In this document: in pieces, positions 40,149 to 49,244 of the stretch
Numbering within the stretch: the first letter of the stretch is position 1
Layout of the letters: each line of letters begins with the position of its first letter
Source: Hyphomicrobiales bacterium
GTDB lineage: Bacteria; Pseudomonadota; Alphaproteobacteria; Rhizobiales; Rhizobiaceae
Direction of reading: 5' to 3'
DNA: 64,000 nt
Assembly (NCBI GenBank): GCA_900472925.1
Contig: UCJU01000027.1
Span: forward strand, 22,310-86,309
Position numbers and translations under genes: made by a program
The notes under the pieces: model-generated
Databases searched by the model: none
What the model was told of the DNA's origin: nothing
What the model saw: the letters and a program-made list of their open reading frames with translations, nothing else

Positions 40149-41395
40149 CCGCGCAGACCGTAAAAATACAAAGCCTTGGCGCGCAGGGCGACGGCATCGT
40201 GCACTGTCCGGAGGGCACCGTCTATGTGCCGTTTGCCTTGCCGGGCGAAACGGTTGCGATTGCCCGCGTGAAAGACCTTGGTACGATCATGGCGATCACC
40301 GAAGCGGCACCCGAGCGGCGTGAGCCCGCCTGTCGCCATTTCGGCCCCGATGGCAAGAACGGCACCTGTGGAAGCTGCTCGTTGCAGCATCTGGCCGATG
40401 AGCCATACCATGTGTTCAAGCGCAGCCTCGTCGTTTCCGCATTGAAGTCCAAGGGCTTGGATGTCGAGGTCGATGCGCTGGTGCAATGTCATCCCGGTCA
40501 AAGACGCCGTGTCGTCTTCACCGCCCGTAAAACCGAGAAAAGCCTTTTGCTGGGCTTCAGCCAGGCAAACAGCCACCACATCGTCGCGATCGAGGAATGT
40601 CCCGTCACCACCGATGGCATCGTGTCGCGCCTCGATGCGATCAGAGCGATTGCGACGCCGCTTGCCTCCAATGCCGAGCCGTTTCGCATCACCGTCATGG
40701 AGACGCTCTCGGGCCTCGATATTTCCTTTGAAGGAATAAAGTCTGCCAGTGACAAGCAGCGTCGGTCCGTTACGGAAATCGTGCTGTCGATGCGCGGCAT
40801 CGCCCGCGTTTCGCTTGCAGGCGAAATCCTGATAGAGCCGCAAAGGCCTGTCATCGAATTCGACGGCGTCAACATCTCACCACCTTCAGGTGGCTTTGCG
40901 CAGGCAACCAAGCAGGCCGAAGATGCCATGGCCGATCTCGTGCTCGCCCATGTCGGAAAATCCAAACGCATTGCCGATTTGTTCAGCGGGTCCGGCACAT
41001 TCGCGCTGCGGCTTGCACGTCTTGGCAAGGTGCACGCGGTTGAAACGGAAGAAAAAGCGCTGAAGGCCCTTGATCTGGCGGCTCGTAACACGCAGGGGCT
41101 CAAACCCGTTACCGTTGAAAAGCGCGACCTTTTCCGCCATGCACTGACGGTCAAGGACTTGAAGAACTACGACGCCGTGGTCTTCGATCCACCGCGCGCG
41201 GGTGCCGAAGCGCAATGCAAGGAACTGGCACGCAGCACGGTGAAGAAAATCGTTGCCGTCAGTTGCAATCCGCTGTCGCTTGCACGTGATCTCTCCATTC
41301 TGGTCGAGGGTGGCTACCGCATTACCACGGTTACGCCCATCGACCAGTTTCTGTGGTCTCCGCATGTGGAAGCCGTCGCAACGCTCGAGAAGTAA
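40145..41395 (+). CDS. RlmD/TrmA-type uracil-5 RNA methyltransferase
   Basis: A 416-aa SAM enzyme. An N-terminal TRAM-like domain (VKIQSLGAQGDGIV) is followed by a cysteine cluster (CRHFG...CGSC) likely to bind an iron-sulfur cluster. The Rossmann part has LFSGSGTFALRLA, FDPPRAGAE and the catalytic cysteine in VAVSCNPLSLARDL. It methylates uridine in rRNA or tRNA. It is translationally coupled to the tlyA-like gene. Confidence 0.92.
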   Translation: MTAQTVKIQSLGAQGDGIVHCPEGTVYVPFALPGETVAIARVKDLGTIMAITEAAPERREPACRHFGPDGKNGTCGSCSLQHLADEPYHVFKRSLVVSALKSKGLDVEVDALVQCHPGQRRRVVFTARKTEKSLLLGFSQANSHHIVAIEECPVTTDGIVSRLDAIRAIATPLASNAEPFRITVMETLSGLDISFEGIKSASDKQRRSVTEIVLSMRGIARVSLAGEILIEPQRPVIEFDGVNISPPSGGFAQATKQAEDAMADLVLAHVGKSKRIADLFSGSGTFALRLARLGKVHAVETEEKALKALDLAARNTQGLKPVTVEKRDLFRHALTVKDLKNYDAVVFDPPRAGAEAQCKELARSTVKKIVAVSCNPLSLARDLSILVEGGYRITTVTPIDQFLWSPHVEAVATLEK

Positions 41396-41398
41396 GCC

Positions 41399-41719
41399 TT
41401 ACCAGGCCGTATCGATATTGCCATTGCCGGTCACGCCATCGCAGCGGCACCGACCGCCAACACGGCCCTGCTGGATAGGGCAGATGTAAGGGCGAGAGCG
41501 ATTGGCGCTTTCGGGCGGCGTGACCACGCAAACGAAGCGCGGGTGGCGGCGGTCAGAATTGTTGTTCCGGTTCGACTGCCCAGCCTGACTGTTGAAATCC
41601 TGCACTTTGATGACATCGCTTTGGTCTGGCTGCGACATCTGGAGCGGCGGGACATTTGCTGCTTCCGCAAAGCTGGAGAGGGACATAAGGGCAAGCGTTG
41701 TGAAAACGAGTTTGCGCAT
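41399..41719 (-). CDS. Small secreted cysteine-containing protein, unknown function
   Basis: A 106-aa protein with a clear signal peptide (residues 1-20, cleaved after AEA). The mature part is Asn/Gln-rich (residues 40-57) and ends in a segment with four cysteines (VCVVTPP, YICPIQ, RCRCDG) and a GNGNIDTAW C-terminus. I do not recognise a named family. The stop lies 3 bp from the converging methyltransferase stop. Confidence 0.7.
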   Translation of the reverse strand: MRKLVFTTLALMSLSSFAEAANVPPLQMSQPDQSDVIKVQDFNSQAGQSNRNNNSDRRHPRFVCVVTPPESANRSRPYICPIQQGRVGGRCRCDGVTGNGNIDTAW

Positions 41720-41811
41720 GGCGGCGGCTTTCTACGAGATGGGCGTTATCCCAAGGAATAACCGCCATCTCTTCCGGTTCCGTAAAGGCCTTCAGTTTTC
41801 TCCAGCAACGC

Positions 41812-42570
41812 TTAACGACGCATGAACGCCTCAAAAGCGGCCCTCGCCTCGGCACTTTGCAACTGTGCAGCAAAATGGACGATTTCGGCGTCGATGCGCG
41901 CCCGCACTTCAGCGCCGTCGCCCCGCAGCAGATCACGAGCAATTTTCAATGCCTGTGGCGGCTTTGCTGCCAGGGATGTGGCGATTTTCAATGTTTCCGT
42001 CTCTACATCGGTCTCGGGAACCACCTTCCAGATCAAACCGGCCTGAAGCGCCTGTTCCGCCGAAAAGCCCTCACCTGCGGCCAGAAGCGCGAATGCCCGC
42101 TGGTGCCCCGTGATGCGCGGCACGAGCAGGCTGGATGCGGCTTCCGGAACCAGCGCCAAATCCACAAAAGGCGTTTTGAACAGGCTGCGACTTGACGCGA
42201 CCGTCAGGTCGCAATGCAGGTGGAGCGTCGTGCCTATGCCGATTGCCAGACCGTCGACGCCGGAGACGATGGGCTTGCCGACATTGACAAGGGCGTGCAG
42301 GAAATCCCCCGCTGCCAGCCGACCCTTGCCACCGGCCATCGCGAAAGCCATGAAGTCGGCCATGTCGTTGCCGGCTGAAAAGCATCCGTTTGAACCGAGA
42401 AAGGCGATGACCCTGATGTCATCATCCGAATCGGCCGCCTGCAAAGCCTCGATCATGGTGCGATACATCGCGTCCGTGATGGCGTTCTTCTTGTCCGGTC
42501 GGTTGAAGCGAATGATCTGCACACCGGGTGCGGTCTTAGGGCGTTCAACGAGGATATGATCGTCAGACAT
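41812..42570 (-). CDS. Enoyl-CoA hydratase/isomerase family protein
   Basis: A 252-aa crotonase-fold protein. The oxyanion-hole motif FLGSNGCFSAGNDMADF and VDGLAIGIGTTLHLHCDL are visible. The C-terminal trimerisation helices end in EARAAFEAFMRR. It would hydrate or isomerise enoyl-CoA in fatty-acid degradation. A TAAGGAGG ribosome-binding site precedes the ATG. It lies 9 bp after the acyl-CoA dehydrogenase gene and is probably its operon partner. Confidence 0.9.
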   Translation of the reverse strand: MSDDHILVERPKTAPGVQIIRFNRPDKKNAITDAMYRTMIEALQAADSDDDIRVIAFLGSNGCFSAGNDMADFMAFAMAGGKGRLAAGDFLHALVNVGKPIVSGVDGLAIGIGTTLHLHCDLTVASSRSLFKTPFVDLALVPEAASSLLVPRITGHQRAFALLAAGEGFSAEQALQAGLIWKVVPETDVETETLKIATSLAAKPPQALKIARDLLRGDGAEVRARIDAEIVHFAAQLQSAEARAAFEAFMRR

Positions 42571-42579
42571 GAAACCTCC

Positions 42580-44364
42580 TTAAGCCAGCACCGCACGGGC
42601 CGCTTCGAGGCTCGCAGCGCCAGCAATCACACGGTCCTTCAAGGCAGAGGTTTCCGCCAGAAGATTTTCGGCCGTGAAACGGCAAAGCGCCAACCGGTTT
42701 GTCCCCTGCCCGTCGTCAACCGACGCCAAAGCGCCCTTGGCGAGATAGACACCCGTCAAAGCCAGTCCGAACAAACGCTGGTAGGGCGTGGCACCGGCCA
42801 ATGCTGCGGCGGTGTCGCCCTTTGCCAAGGCTGACAATAACCATTCGGTTGCGTCTTCCAGATCGGTGATGCTCTGGTCGAGATAACGCGCGGTTTCGCC
42901 AAGCTCCGGCTTGTTGGACGCCTTCACCGCTTCGGCCTGCTCTTTCAGCTCAGCGATGAAACCGCGAACCTGAGCGCCTTCCGAAAGCGGCAGCTTTCGT
43001 GTGACGAGGTCGATGGCCTGAATACCGTTGGTGCCTTCATAAATCGGTGCGATGCGCGCGTCGCGCAGATAGCGAGCAGCACCGGTTTCTTCGATGAAGC
43101 CCATGCCGCCATGCACCTGAATGCCAAGCGAGGCCACATCCACACCGGCGTCTGTGGAAAAGGACTTCGCAATCGGCGTCAGAAGAGCAGCACGCTCCTG
43201 CCAGAATTTGCGTTCCGTCGAATCGTTCTTGGCGTGGCTCATATCGATGGCATGGGCGCAAGAAAAGGAGATGGCGCGCGAGCCTTGCGTCAGCGCCTTC
43301 ATCGTCAAAAGGGTTCTGGCAATATCGGGATGTTCGATGATCGGGCTCATGCCGGTCGCCTTGGTGCCGGGCGCCTTGCCCTGCGTGCGCTCCTTTGCGT
43401 AAGCGATCGCTTTTTGCGTGGCCGCTTCGCAGATCGCAACACCCTGCATGCCGACAGCCAGACGCGCATTGTTCATCATCGTGAACATGCAGGCGAGGCC
43501 TTTGTTTTCCTCGCCGACAATCCAGCCAATCGCGCCTTTCTCGGCGCCGTAACGGCCATCACCAAAAATCATCGTGCAGGTGGGAGAGCCGTGAATGCCG
43601 AGTTTGTGCTCCAGCGCGTGGCAGAACAGATCGTTGCGTTCACCCGGATTGCCCGCTTCATCGGGCAGGAATTTCGGGACGAGGAAAAGCGAGATGCCGC
43701 GTGTCCCAGCGGGTGCATCCGGAAGGCGGGCCAGCACAAGATGGATAATGTTGTCGGCGGCGTCGTGCTCGCCCCAGGTGATGTAAATCTTCTGTCCGAA
43801 AATGCGGTAGCTGCCGTCGCCGACGCGCTCGGCACGCGATTTCAGCGCGGCGAGATCCGACCCGGCCTGCGGCTCGGTCAGGTTCATCGTACCGGTCCAG
43901 ACGCCGGAGACCAGCTTTTCGAGATAGGTGGCCTTGAGGGCTTCGCTGCCATGGGCAGCAATTGCCTCCACAGCACCCATTGTCAGTGTGGGGCAAAGCG
44001 CAAAGGCCATGGAGCCCGAATTCCACATTTCCAGTGCGGCGACATTCAGCAGATGCGGCAGCGCCTGCCCGCCGAACTCTTCCGGCGCAGTCAAGCCATT
44101 CCAGCCGCCTTCTGCCCAGCGCCTGTAAAGATCGGCCCAGCCGTCCGGCGTGCGCACCGCGCCATCCACCAGTTTGGAACCCTGTTTGTCACCGATATCA
44201 CCAAGTGGCGCGACTTCATCTGTGGCAAAACGACCGGCTTCGTGGAGAATGGCATCGACGGTGTCTTCATCGAGATCACCGAACGCCCCCTGATCGAGCG
44301 CGGATTTGAGACCCGCCACATGTTTCAGCGTAAAAGCGATATCGTCTACCGGTGCGATATACAT
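42580..44364 (-). CDS. Acyl-CoA dehydrogenase, long form
   Basis: A 594-aa FAD enzyme introducing a trans-2 double bond in acyl-CoA. Order: N-terminal domain, central beta domain (MNLTEPQAGSDLAALKS and YITWGEHD), C-terminal helical domain with YEGTNGIQAIDLVTRK, plus an extra C-terminal domain of about 120 residues seen in the acyl-CoA dehydrogenase family similar to DmdC. ATG 44364 is preceded by GGGAGGAGG. Confidence 0.93.
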   Translation of the reverse strand: MYIAPVDDIAFTLKHVAGLKSALDQGAFGDLDEDTVDAILHEAGRFATDEVAPLGDIGDKQGSKLVDGAVRTPDGWADLYRRWAEGGWNGLTAPEEFGGQALPHLLNVAALEMWNSGSMAFALCPTLTMGAVEAIAAHGSEALKATYLEKLVSGVWTGTMNLTEPQAGSDLAALKSRAERVGDGSYRIFGQKIYITWGEHDAADNIIHLVLARLPDAPAGTRGISLFLVPKFLPDEAGNPGERNDLFCHALEHKLGIHGSPTCTMIFGDGRYGAEKGAIGWIVGEENKGLACMFTMMNNARLAVGMQGVAICEAATQKAIAYAKERTQGKAPGTKATGMSPIIEHPDIARTLLTMKALTQGSRAISFSCAHAIDMSHAKNDSTERKFWQERAALLTPIAKSFSTDAGVDVASLGIQVHGGMGFIEETGAARYLRDARIAPIYEGTNGIQAIDLVTRKLPLSEGAQVRGFIAELKEQAEAVKASNKPELGETARYLDQSITDLEDATEWLLSALAKGDTAAALAGATPYQRLFGLALTGVYLAKGALASVDDGQGTNRLALCRFTAENLLAETSALKDRVIAGAASLEAARAVLA

Positions 44365-44467
44365 CCTGCCTCCTCCCGAAGCGTCAGCTTGCAATGCGAT
44401 TGCCTTCGGGGCTAATTGATTTTTACGTAAACGTCAATTTGAAAAATCCCCTAGATGGATCAGCTGA

Positions 44468-44496
44468 CTGTGATCAAACTGTCATAAAACTCTGGT
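44468..44496 (+). promoter_or_regulatory. Pho-box-like triple repeat upstream of the CorA/ZntB-type gene
   Basis: Three 7-bp units with an 11-bp period: CTGTGAT (44468), CTGTCAT (44479) and CTCTGGT (44490), joined by CAAA and AAAA. The first two units with spacer match the PhoB consensus (CTGTCAT-N4-CTGTCAT) at 13 of 14 unit positions. A CATAGT at 44500 could be a -10. It lies 72-100 bp before the transporter start codon. Confidence 0.55.
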
Positions 44497-44567
44497 CAGC
44501 ATAGTCAGTCGCAGACGTGGACACTTGTGCTGCCCCTCACCGCGATTGTCGTTTCAGGATCATGCCC

Positions 44568-45563
44568 ATGGATATCCCGCTTCCCGCCATACCCGGCCTC
44601 GTCTGGGCCTATCGTTTCCATCCTGCCGCCGGACCGTGTGTCCGCTTATCGCCGGATGTGCAACTGGCGGAGCTGGAGGCAGACGACGGGTTTTTCTGGC
44701 TGCATCTCAACCTCGCCGACGCGCGCGTCACAAGCTTTCTGGAAGCGATGCCCGACCTTGACGACAGCGTGAAGGCCAGCCTGACGACCCATGAAACCCA
44801 CCCCTCCATCGTGGTGGATGATGGTGCCATCTACGGAACGCTTGTGGATTTCCAGCGCGAATTCGACCAGGAAACGCGCGATATCGGCTGGCTGCATTTT
44901 GCGCTCACCGAACGCTACATCATCACCACACGGCTACAGCCGCTCCGCTCCGTGGACAGGTTGCGTGCGGCAATCGACAAGAATCCGAAGCGGTTTTCGA
45001 CGCCGTCTCACGTTTTCGAGGGAATGGTCGCCGAGTTTCAACGAAGCCTGATTACCCTCGTCATGGAAACCACCGAAGAGCTCAATGCCATCGAGGACAT
45101 CGTCTATGACAGCACGCCGCGCGACGAGCGACGCAGGCTGGCGCCTGTCCGGCGCACCGTCGTGCGCCTGCACCGCCATTTGCGCACGGTTTTGACATTG
45201 ATGCGCAGGGTATCTGCAGCGGATGAGGAGGACATGCCTGAAAGCTTCGAAGACGTCGCGGCGCGGCTGACAGGCCGTCTCGAAGCTGTGGACCACGATA
45301 TCTATGCGCTTCAGGAGCGCGCAAGGCTTTTGCATGAGGAAGTCGATTCCAAGCTGTCGTCGGAAACCAACCGACATCTGTATATCCTGTCGCTCATGAC
45401 AGCATTCCTCTTGCCGCCAACGCTGGTGACGGGCTTTTTTGGCATGAACACGGGCGCCCTTCCCTTCACCGATGGCACAAGCGGCACGATCTATGCGGCG
45501 AGCTTCATCGTTGCGTCTATTCTGTTTGCTTGGTTCATCCTGAAGCGCGTCGGTATTCTCTGA
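44568..45563 (+). CDS. CorA/ZntB-type divalent metal transporter
   Basis: A 331-aa protein with a large N-terminal cytoplasmic domain, a long coiled helix (about 190-275) and two C-terminal membrane spans joined by the GMN signature (FFGMNTGALPF). The GMNTG sequence and overall pattern are closer to ZntB than to classic CorA, so zinc or magnesium transport is possible. ATG 44568 is chosen with AGGA 8 bp upstream. A Pho-box-like site lies upstream and a terminator follows. Confidence 0.9.
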   Translation: MDIPLPAIPGLVWAYRFHPAAGPCVRLSPDVQLAELEADDGFFWLHLNLADARVTSFLEAMPDLDDSVKASLTTHETHPSIVVDDGAIYGTLVDFQREFDQETRDIGWLHFALTERYIITTRLQPLRSVDRLRAAIDKNPKRFSTPSHVFEGMVAEFQRSLITLVMETTEELNAIEDIVYDSTPRDERRRLAPVRRTVVRLHRHLRTVLTLMRRVSAADEEDMPESFEDVAARLTGRLEAVDHDIYALQERARLLHEEVDSKLSSETNRHLYILSLMTAFLLPPTLVTGFFGMNTGALPFTDGTSGTIYAASFIVASILFAWFILKRVGIL

Positions 45564-45567
45564 CGCA

Positions 45568-45599
45568 AAACGCCGCCCGGATGGAGCCGGACGGCGTTT
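45568..45599. terminator. Terminator between the transporter and BA14K genes
   Basis: Arms AAACGCCG (45568-45575) and CGGCGTTT (45592-45599) with an inner CCGG pair give a strong stem with flanking A and T runs, serving two converging genes. Confidence 0.75.
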
Positions 45600-45621
45600 C
45601 TTGCTTCACTGTATCAATCGA

Positions 45622-46107
45622 TCACCCGTAAGGCGAATAGCAGGTCTGGCGTGGGCCGTTATAGGGCTGGAACGTGTTGCTATAAGCGTCATAGGAGCGG
45701 TAACGACCGAAGCACCAGTTGACGTGGCTTTGGCTCAGGCCGACGCGTGGCGCTGCACGGTAGACCGGACGCGGGCGATATTCCGGCACGGGACGATACA
45801 CTTCGCGTGGCTGCGCCAAGGCACCGCCTATTATTGCACCGGCACCGAATGCCGCGAGCGGGAACCAGTAACCGTTGTGGTGACGATAACCGGGACGGTA
45901 ATCGCGGTAGCCACGATGACCTCGGTAATAGCCACCGCCATAGTAACCGCGGTCACGCCAATACTGGACATTGACGACGCCGTTGTCTGCCTTTTCGACA
46001 GCTGGCGGTGCGACTGTGATCGGCATCGCCTGCGCGGGCACAACAGAACCCGCCGCTGTCATGACCGCGAAGCCGGCGGCCCACATGGTTTTCATATAAT
46101 TTTGCAT
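45622..46107 (-). CDS. BA14K family protein, copy 1
   Basis: A 161-aa protein with a signal peptide (about residues 8-28, cleaved after AQA). A Tyr/Arg/Gly-rich repeat segment (YYRGHRGYRDYRPGYRHHN) leads to a hydrophobic stretch [20 protein letters not shown] and then a C-terminal BA14K-type motif (VNWCFGRYRSYDAYSNTF). BA14K proteins are immunoreactive in Brucella and lectin-like. ATG 46107 follows GGAGG. It is a paralogue of the next gene. Confidence 0.88.
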   Translation of the reverse strand: MQNYMKTMWAAGFAVMTAAGSVVPAQAMPITVAPPAVEKADNGVVNVQYWRDRGYYGGGYYRGHRGYRDYRPGYRHHNGYWFPLAAFGAGAIIGGALAQPREVYRPVPEYRPRPVYRAAPRVGLSQSHVNWCFGRYRSYDAYSNTFQPYNGPRQTCYSPYG

Positions 46108-46294
46108 CTGATTTCCTCCATCCACGACCGGTTACTCTGCCGGCTCATTGTGAACAACGACGTTTCTCTTACTGTATTTCAAACTCACAAATGGTGAGGT
46201 TATTTATATGTTAGATAGAATAGAAATAGCTAGCTGAACCCAACATTAACAATACGTTCACAGTCGCTTGATGGGCTCTTAATAAATAAAACAG

Positions 46295-46322
46295 AAGAAG
46301 CCCGACCATAGCCGGGCTTCTT
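46295..46322 (-). terminator. Terminator of BA14K copy 2
   Basis: Ten-bp perfect arms (46295-46304 and 46313-46322) around an 8-nt loop, 15 bp after the stop of the second BA14K gene. On the minus strand CTGTTTTATTT follows. Confidence 0.75.
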
Positions 46323-46336
46323 TAGAGCACTAAAGG

Positions 46337-46810
46337 TTATGGCGAAACGCACTGACGGCGTGGGCCATTGTTAGGCTGGAATGTGTTGTCGTAGGCGCGG
46401 TAAGAGCGATAACGGCTCGCGCACCATTGCTGGTGGTTGCTGCCATATGAAGGGCGTGCGCCAGATACGGCACCACCGATGATGGCGCCTGTGGCAAAGG
46501 CCGCCAGCGGGAACCAATAGCCGTTATGCTGACGGTAGCCACGGCGGTATTCGCGATATCCGCGGTGGCCATTGTAGTAACCCTGACGCGCATAGGGGCG
46601 ACGGAAGTCACGATCACGGTGGCGATACGCCCGGTCGCGGTAGAAGCGGCGCTCACCGTCTCGGAACTGGACGGGAACGACGACATTATCCGTTGTTGCC
46701 TGAATAGGCTTTACCATTGGGACTGGCACTTGAAACGCCTGTGACGGCGTGAAGCTCGTCAGGAGCATGACGAATGCGGTCGCAACGCTCGTTTTGCGCA
46801 AATTCAGCAT
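46337..46810 (-). CDS. BA14K family protein, copy 2
   Basis: A 157-aa protein with a signal peptide (cleaved near SQA, residue 25), an Arg/Tyr-rich middle ([18 protein letters not shown]) and the same [19 protein letters not shown] and [19 protein letters not shown] segments as its neighbour. The two are tandem paralogues. A GGAGG ribosome-binding site precedes the ATG. An EcfG-type promoter lies 54 bp upstream, so it should be part of the general stress regulon. Confidence 0.88.
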   Translation of the reverse strand: MLNLRKTSVATAFVMLLTSFTPSQAFQVPVPMVKPIQATTDNVVVPVQFRDGERRFYRDRAYRHRDRDFRRPYARQGYYNGHRGYREYRRGYRQHNGYWFPLAAFATGAIIGGAVSGARPSYGSNHQQWCASRYRSYRAYDNTFQPNNGPRRQCVSP

Positions 46811-46863
46811 GAATTTCCTCCGTTATTGACACGACGCGTTCAACCGCGTTTCGATGAGCAATT

Positions 46864-46888
46864 AACGGGAAATCGGGATATTGGTTCC
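46864..46888 (-). promoter_or_regulatory. EcfG-type promoter for BA14K copy 2
   Basis: On the minus strand GGAAC (46888-46884) and CGTT (46867-46864) are exactly 16 nt apart, identical in layout to the csbD promoter at 678-702. Confidence 0.75.
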
Positions 46889-46914
46889 ATTGTGCAAAAT
46901 GGAACCAAGTATGA

Positions 46915-48003
46915 TCAGGCTTCTACTTGCACATCCGTCAAGGGTCGTGAGCAGCAGGCGAGAATATAGCCTTCTTCGACATCTTCATCGAGAATGCCAC
47001 CATTGTGGTTCATTTCGACTTCTCCGGACAGTTTCAGCACACGGCAGGTCCCGCATATGCCGGATTCGCAGGCGGCACCGATACGCACACCAGCGGCACG
47101 CGCCGTCATCAGGATCGTTTGACCCGGCTGGCATGGCACCTCTTTACCCGACAGCGTGAAACCGATCTTGGCCAGCACCTCGCCGTCTTCAGGCAAATCG
47201 CTTTCGCCGACCGCCACGGGCGTTGCGGGCGAGAAGCTTTCCTGATGGTAGCGCCCCATGTCGAAGTCCGAGGCATCCAGCATGGAGCGGATGGCCGCCA
47301 TGAAAGGTTCTGGCCCGCAGCAGAACACGGTACGATCCATGAAATCATGCGACAGCAGCGCAATCTTCGCCTTGTCGACCATGCCCTTCAGGCCCGACCA
47401 GAGATCGGTGCGTCCACAATTTTCGACGATGAACCCGAGCGAAAGATTGGGCATGAAGCGGGCGAGATATTCCAGCTCGTGCCGGAAAACGATGTCGGAG
47501 GGAGAGCGCGAGCAATTGATGAAGGAAATATCGCTTTGCGGCGCGCGGTCGCTCATATCGCGCACCATCGACATCATCGGCGTGACACCGGAGCCCGCCG
47601 AGATGAAGAGATATTTTTCGCCGGGATGACGCACATAGGAGAAATCCCCCAGCGGCCCCAGCGCGCGAATGCGCATGCCCGGCTTGAGGTTGTCGAACAT
47701 CCACCGTGTGCCAATGCTCGTGGCCTGGGCCTTGACGGTCACCGCCAGCGCATAGGGACGCGACGGGCTGGAGGACAGCGTATAGGTGCGAAACAGAGGC
47801 TCCGGCCCCACCGGCAGTTCCAGCGTCACGAACTGGCCCGGAAGATAGCGGAACCAGTTCGGGCCTTCGGAACGAAACAGAAAGGTCATTACGTCAGGCG
47901 TCTCGGGCGTGACAGAAATGCATTCCAGCATGTGAAGCTTGTCGCTCCACGGCTTCATCTCATCGATATGCTTGTATGTCGTCTTCATGTTCACGACCGT
48001 CAT
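46915..48003 (-). CDS. gbcB: Glycine betaine demethylase reductase component (GbcB-like)
   Basis: A 362-aa flavoprotein with FAD-binding RTYTLSSSPSRP, NAD(P)-binding ISAGSGVTPMMSMVRDM and a C-terminal plant-type 2Fe-2S domain (CESGICGTCRVL ... ILACCSRPL). It would pass electrons from NAD(P)H to the Rieske oxygenase encoded next to it. The ATG at 48003 overlaps the oxygenase stop (ATGA). Assignment to betaine rests on strong resemblance of the pair to GbcAB. Confidence 0.85.
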   Translation of the reverse strand: MTVVNMKTTYKHIDEMKPWSDKLHMLECISVTPETPDVMTFLFRSEGPNWFRYLPGQFVTLELPVGPEPLFRTYTLSSSPSRPYALAVTVKAQATSIGTRWMFDNLKPGMRIRALGPLGDFSYVRHPGEKYLFISAGSGVTPMMSMVRDMSDRAPQSDISFINCSRSPSDIVFRHELEYLARFMPNLSLGFIVENCGRTDLWSGLKGMVDKAKIALLSHDFMDRTVFCCGPEPFMAAIRSMLDASDFDMGRYHQESFSPATPVAVGESDLPEDGEVLAKIGFTLSGKEVPCQPGQTILMTARAAGVRIGAACESGICGTCRVLKLSGEVEMNHNGGILDEDVEEGYILACCSRPLTDVQVEA

Positions 48004-49244
48004 GCGACAGCCGAGAGTTTTTGCTTGTCGCCAGAGAGACGGTCGATCATGAAATCGGCATACCAGTTCACGAACTGCATAACGCCACCCTCGTCTTCCA
48101 TCGAATACGGGCCTGGCTCATAAGCAGGCGAGCGGATACCGAAGGCATTTTCCTCGACGATGCGGCGATCCTGATCATTCGTCTCATTCCAGACGTGGGT
48201 CAGGTCCTCAAGATTGTAATCCACACCTTCCACGGCATCTTTGTGCACCAGCCATTTCGTGGTGACCTGCGTTTCCTGCGGACCAAGCGGCAGGACGCGG
48301 AACGAAATGAGGTGGTCGCCAAGGAAGTGGTTCCACGTCGTGGGGTAGTGGAACAGAAGCAGCGTACCGATATGGTCTATGGTCACATCGTCGGAAAGCG
48401 GACGGCGCACGGCGCGCTTGCCGGACATGGTATAGCTTTCGGCCTCACCGATTAGCGGCATACGCGCCACGCGGAACTGTCCCTTAGGGTCGATCTTGAA
48501 ACGGCTTGGCAGACCGGCTGCTTCGCAACGCGCCCAGTGGCCGCCAATTTCCGGGTCGCTAGCACCGCCATCGGTGCCGGTCACACTCGGGTTTTCGGGA
48601 TAGGTGCGGCAAAGCTCGGGGTGGTTGGCGGCGCAATGGTAGCACTCGCGGTTGTTTTCCCACACCAGCTTCCAGTTACCTTTTTCGATGATGGTGCTTT
48701 CATGGGCGACCTTGGCCTCCCAGATGCGGTGCGGCGCCATGTAGGCCTCGACTTCGGCACGCACAGGCGCGAAATCGAGCGGCTTTTCCGCCAGGCAAAT
48801 GAAGACATATCCGGCAACGGATTCGCAGGCGATCGGCTTCAGCCCGAAATCACCCTTGTCGAAGTCATCGCCCATATGACGCGCAAACAGAAGCTTGCCG
48901 TCCAGATCATAGGTCCACTGGTGGTAAGGACAGACGAGACGGGCGGATTGGCCCTTCTGGCTGGTGCAGACGCGGGAACCACGGTGGCGGCAGGAATTGT
49001 GGAACGCGCGGATGACGCCATCCTTGCCGCGAACGATGACGACGGCATAGTCGCCGATCTGTACGGTCGTGTAGGCACCGGTCTTCGGCACCTCGCAATC
49101 ATGCGCCACGAACAGCCAGTCCCTATACCAGATGTTTTCCATATCCAGCTGGAAGTAGTCCTGGTCCACGTAGAAAGGCTGCTCCAGCGTGAAGCCCTCG
49201 CGGCGGTTTTTCAGTTGGCGCAGTACGGTTTCACGCAAATCCAT
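48000..49244 (-). CDS. gbcA: Rieske-type oxygenase alpha subunit (GbcA-like)
   Basis: A 414-aa ring-hydroxylating-type oxygenase that probably demethylates glycine betaine to dimethylglycine. The Rieske motif is CRHRGSRVC followed by CPYHQWTYDL. Mononuclear iron ligands are in NNRECYHCAANHPEL. The C-terminal half ends with NWYADFMIDRLSGD. ATG 49244 is preferred (GAGG 8 bp upstream) over ATG 49250. The 322-bp gap to the next gene carries no gene, and the regulator of the pair is not in the window. Confidence 0.87.
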   Translation of the reverse strand: MDLRETVLRQLKNRREGFTLEQPFYVDQDYFQLDMENIWYRDWLFVAHDCEVPKTGAYTTVQIGDYAVVIVRGKDGVIRAFHNSCRHRGSRVCTSQKGQSARLVCPYHQWTYDLDGKLLFARHMGDDFDKGDFGLKPIACESVAGYVFICLAEKPLDFAPVRAEVEAYMAPHRIWEAKVAHESTIIEKGNWKLVWENNRECYHCAANHPELCRTYPENPSVTGTDGGASDPEIGGHWARCEAAGLPSRFKIDPKGQFRVARMPLIGEAESYTMSGKRAVRRPLSDDVTIDHIGTLLLFHYPTTWNHFLGDHLISFRVLPLGPQETQVTTKWLVHKDAVEGVDYNLEDLTHVWNETNDQDRRIVEENAFGIRSPAYEPGPYSMEDEGGVMQFVNWYADFMIDRLSGDKQKLSAVA

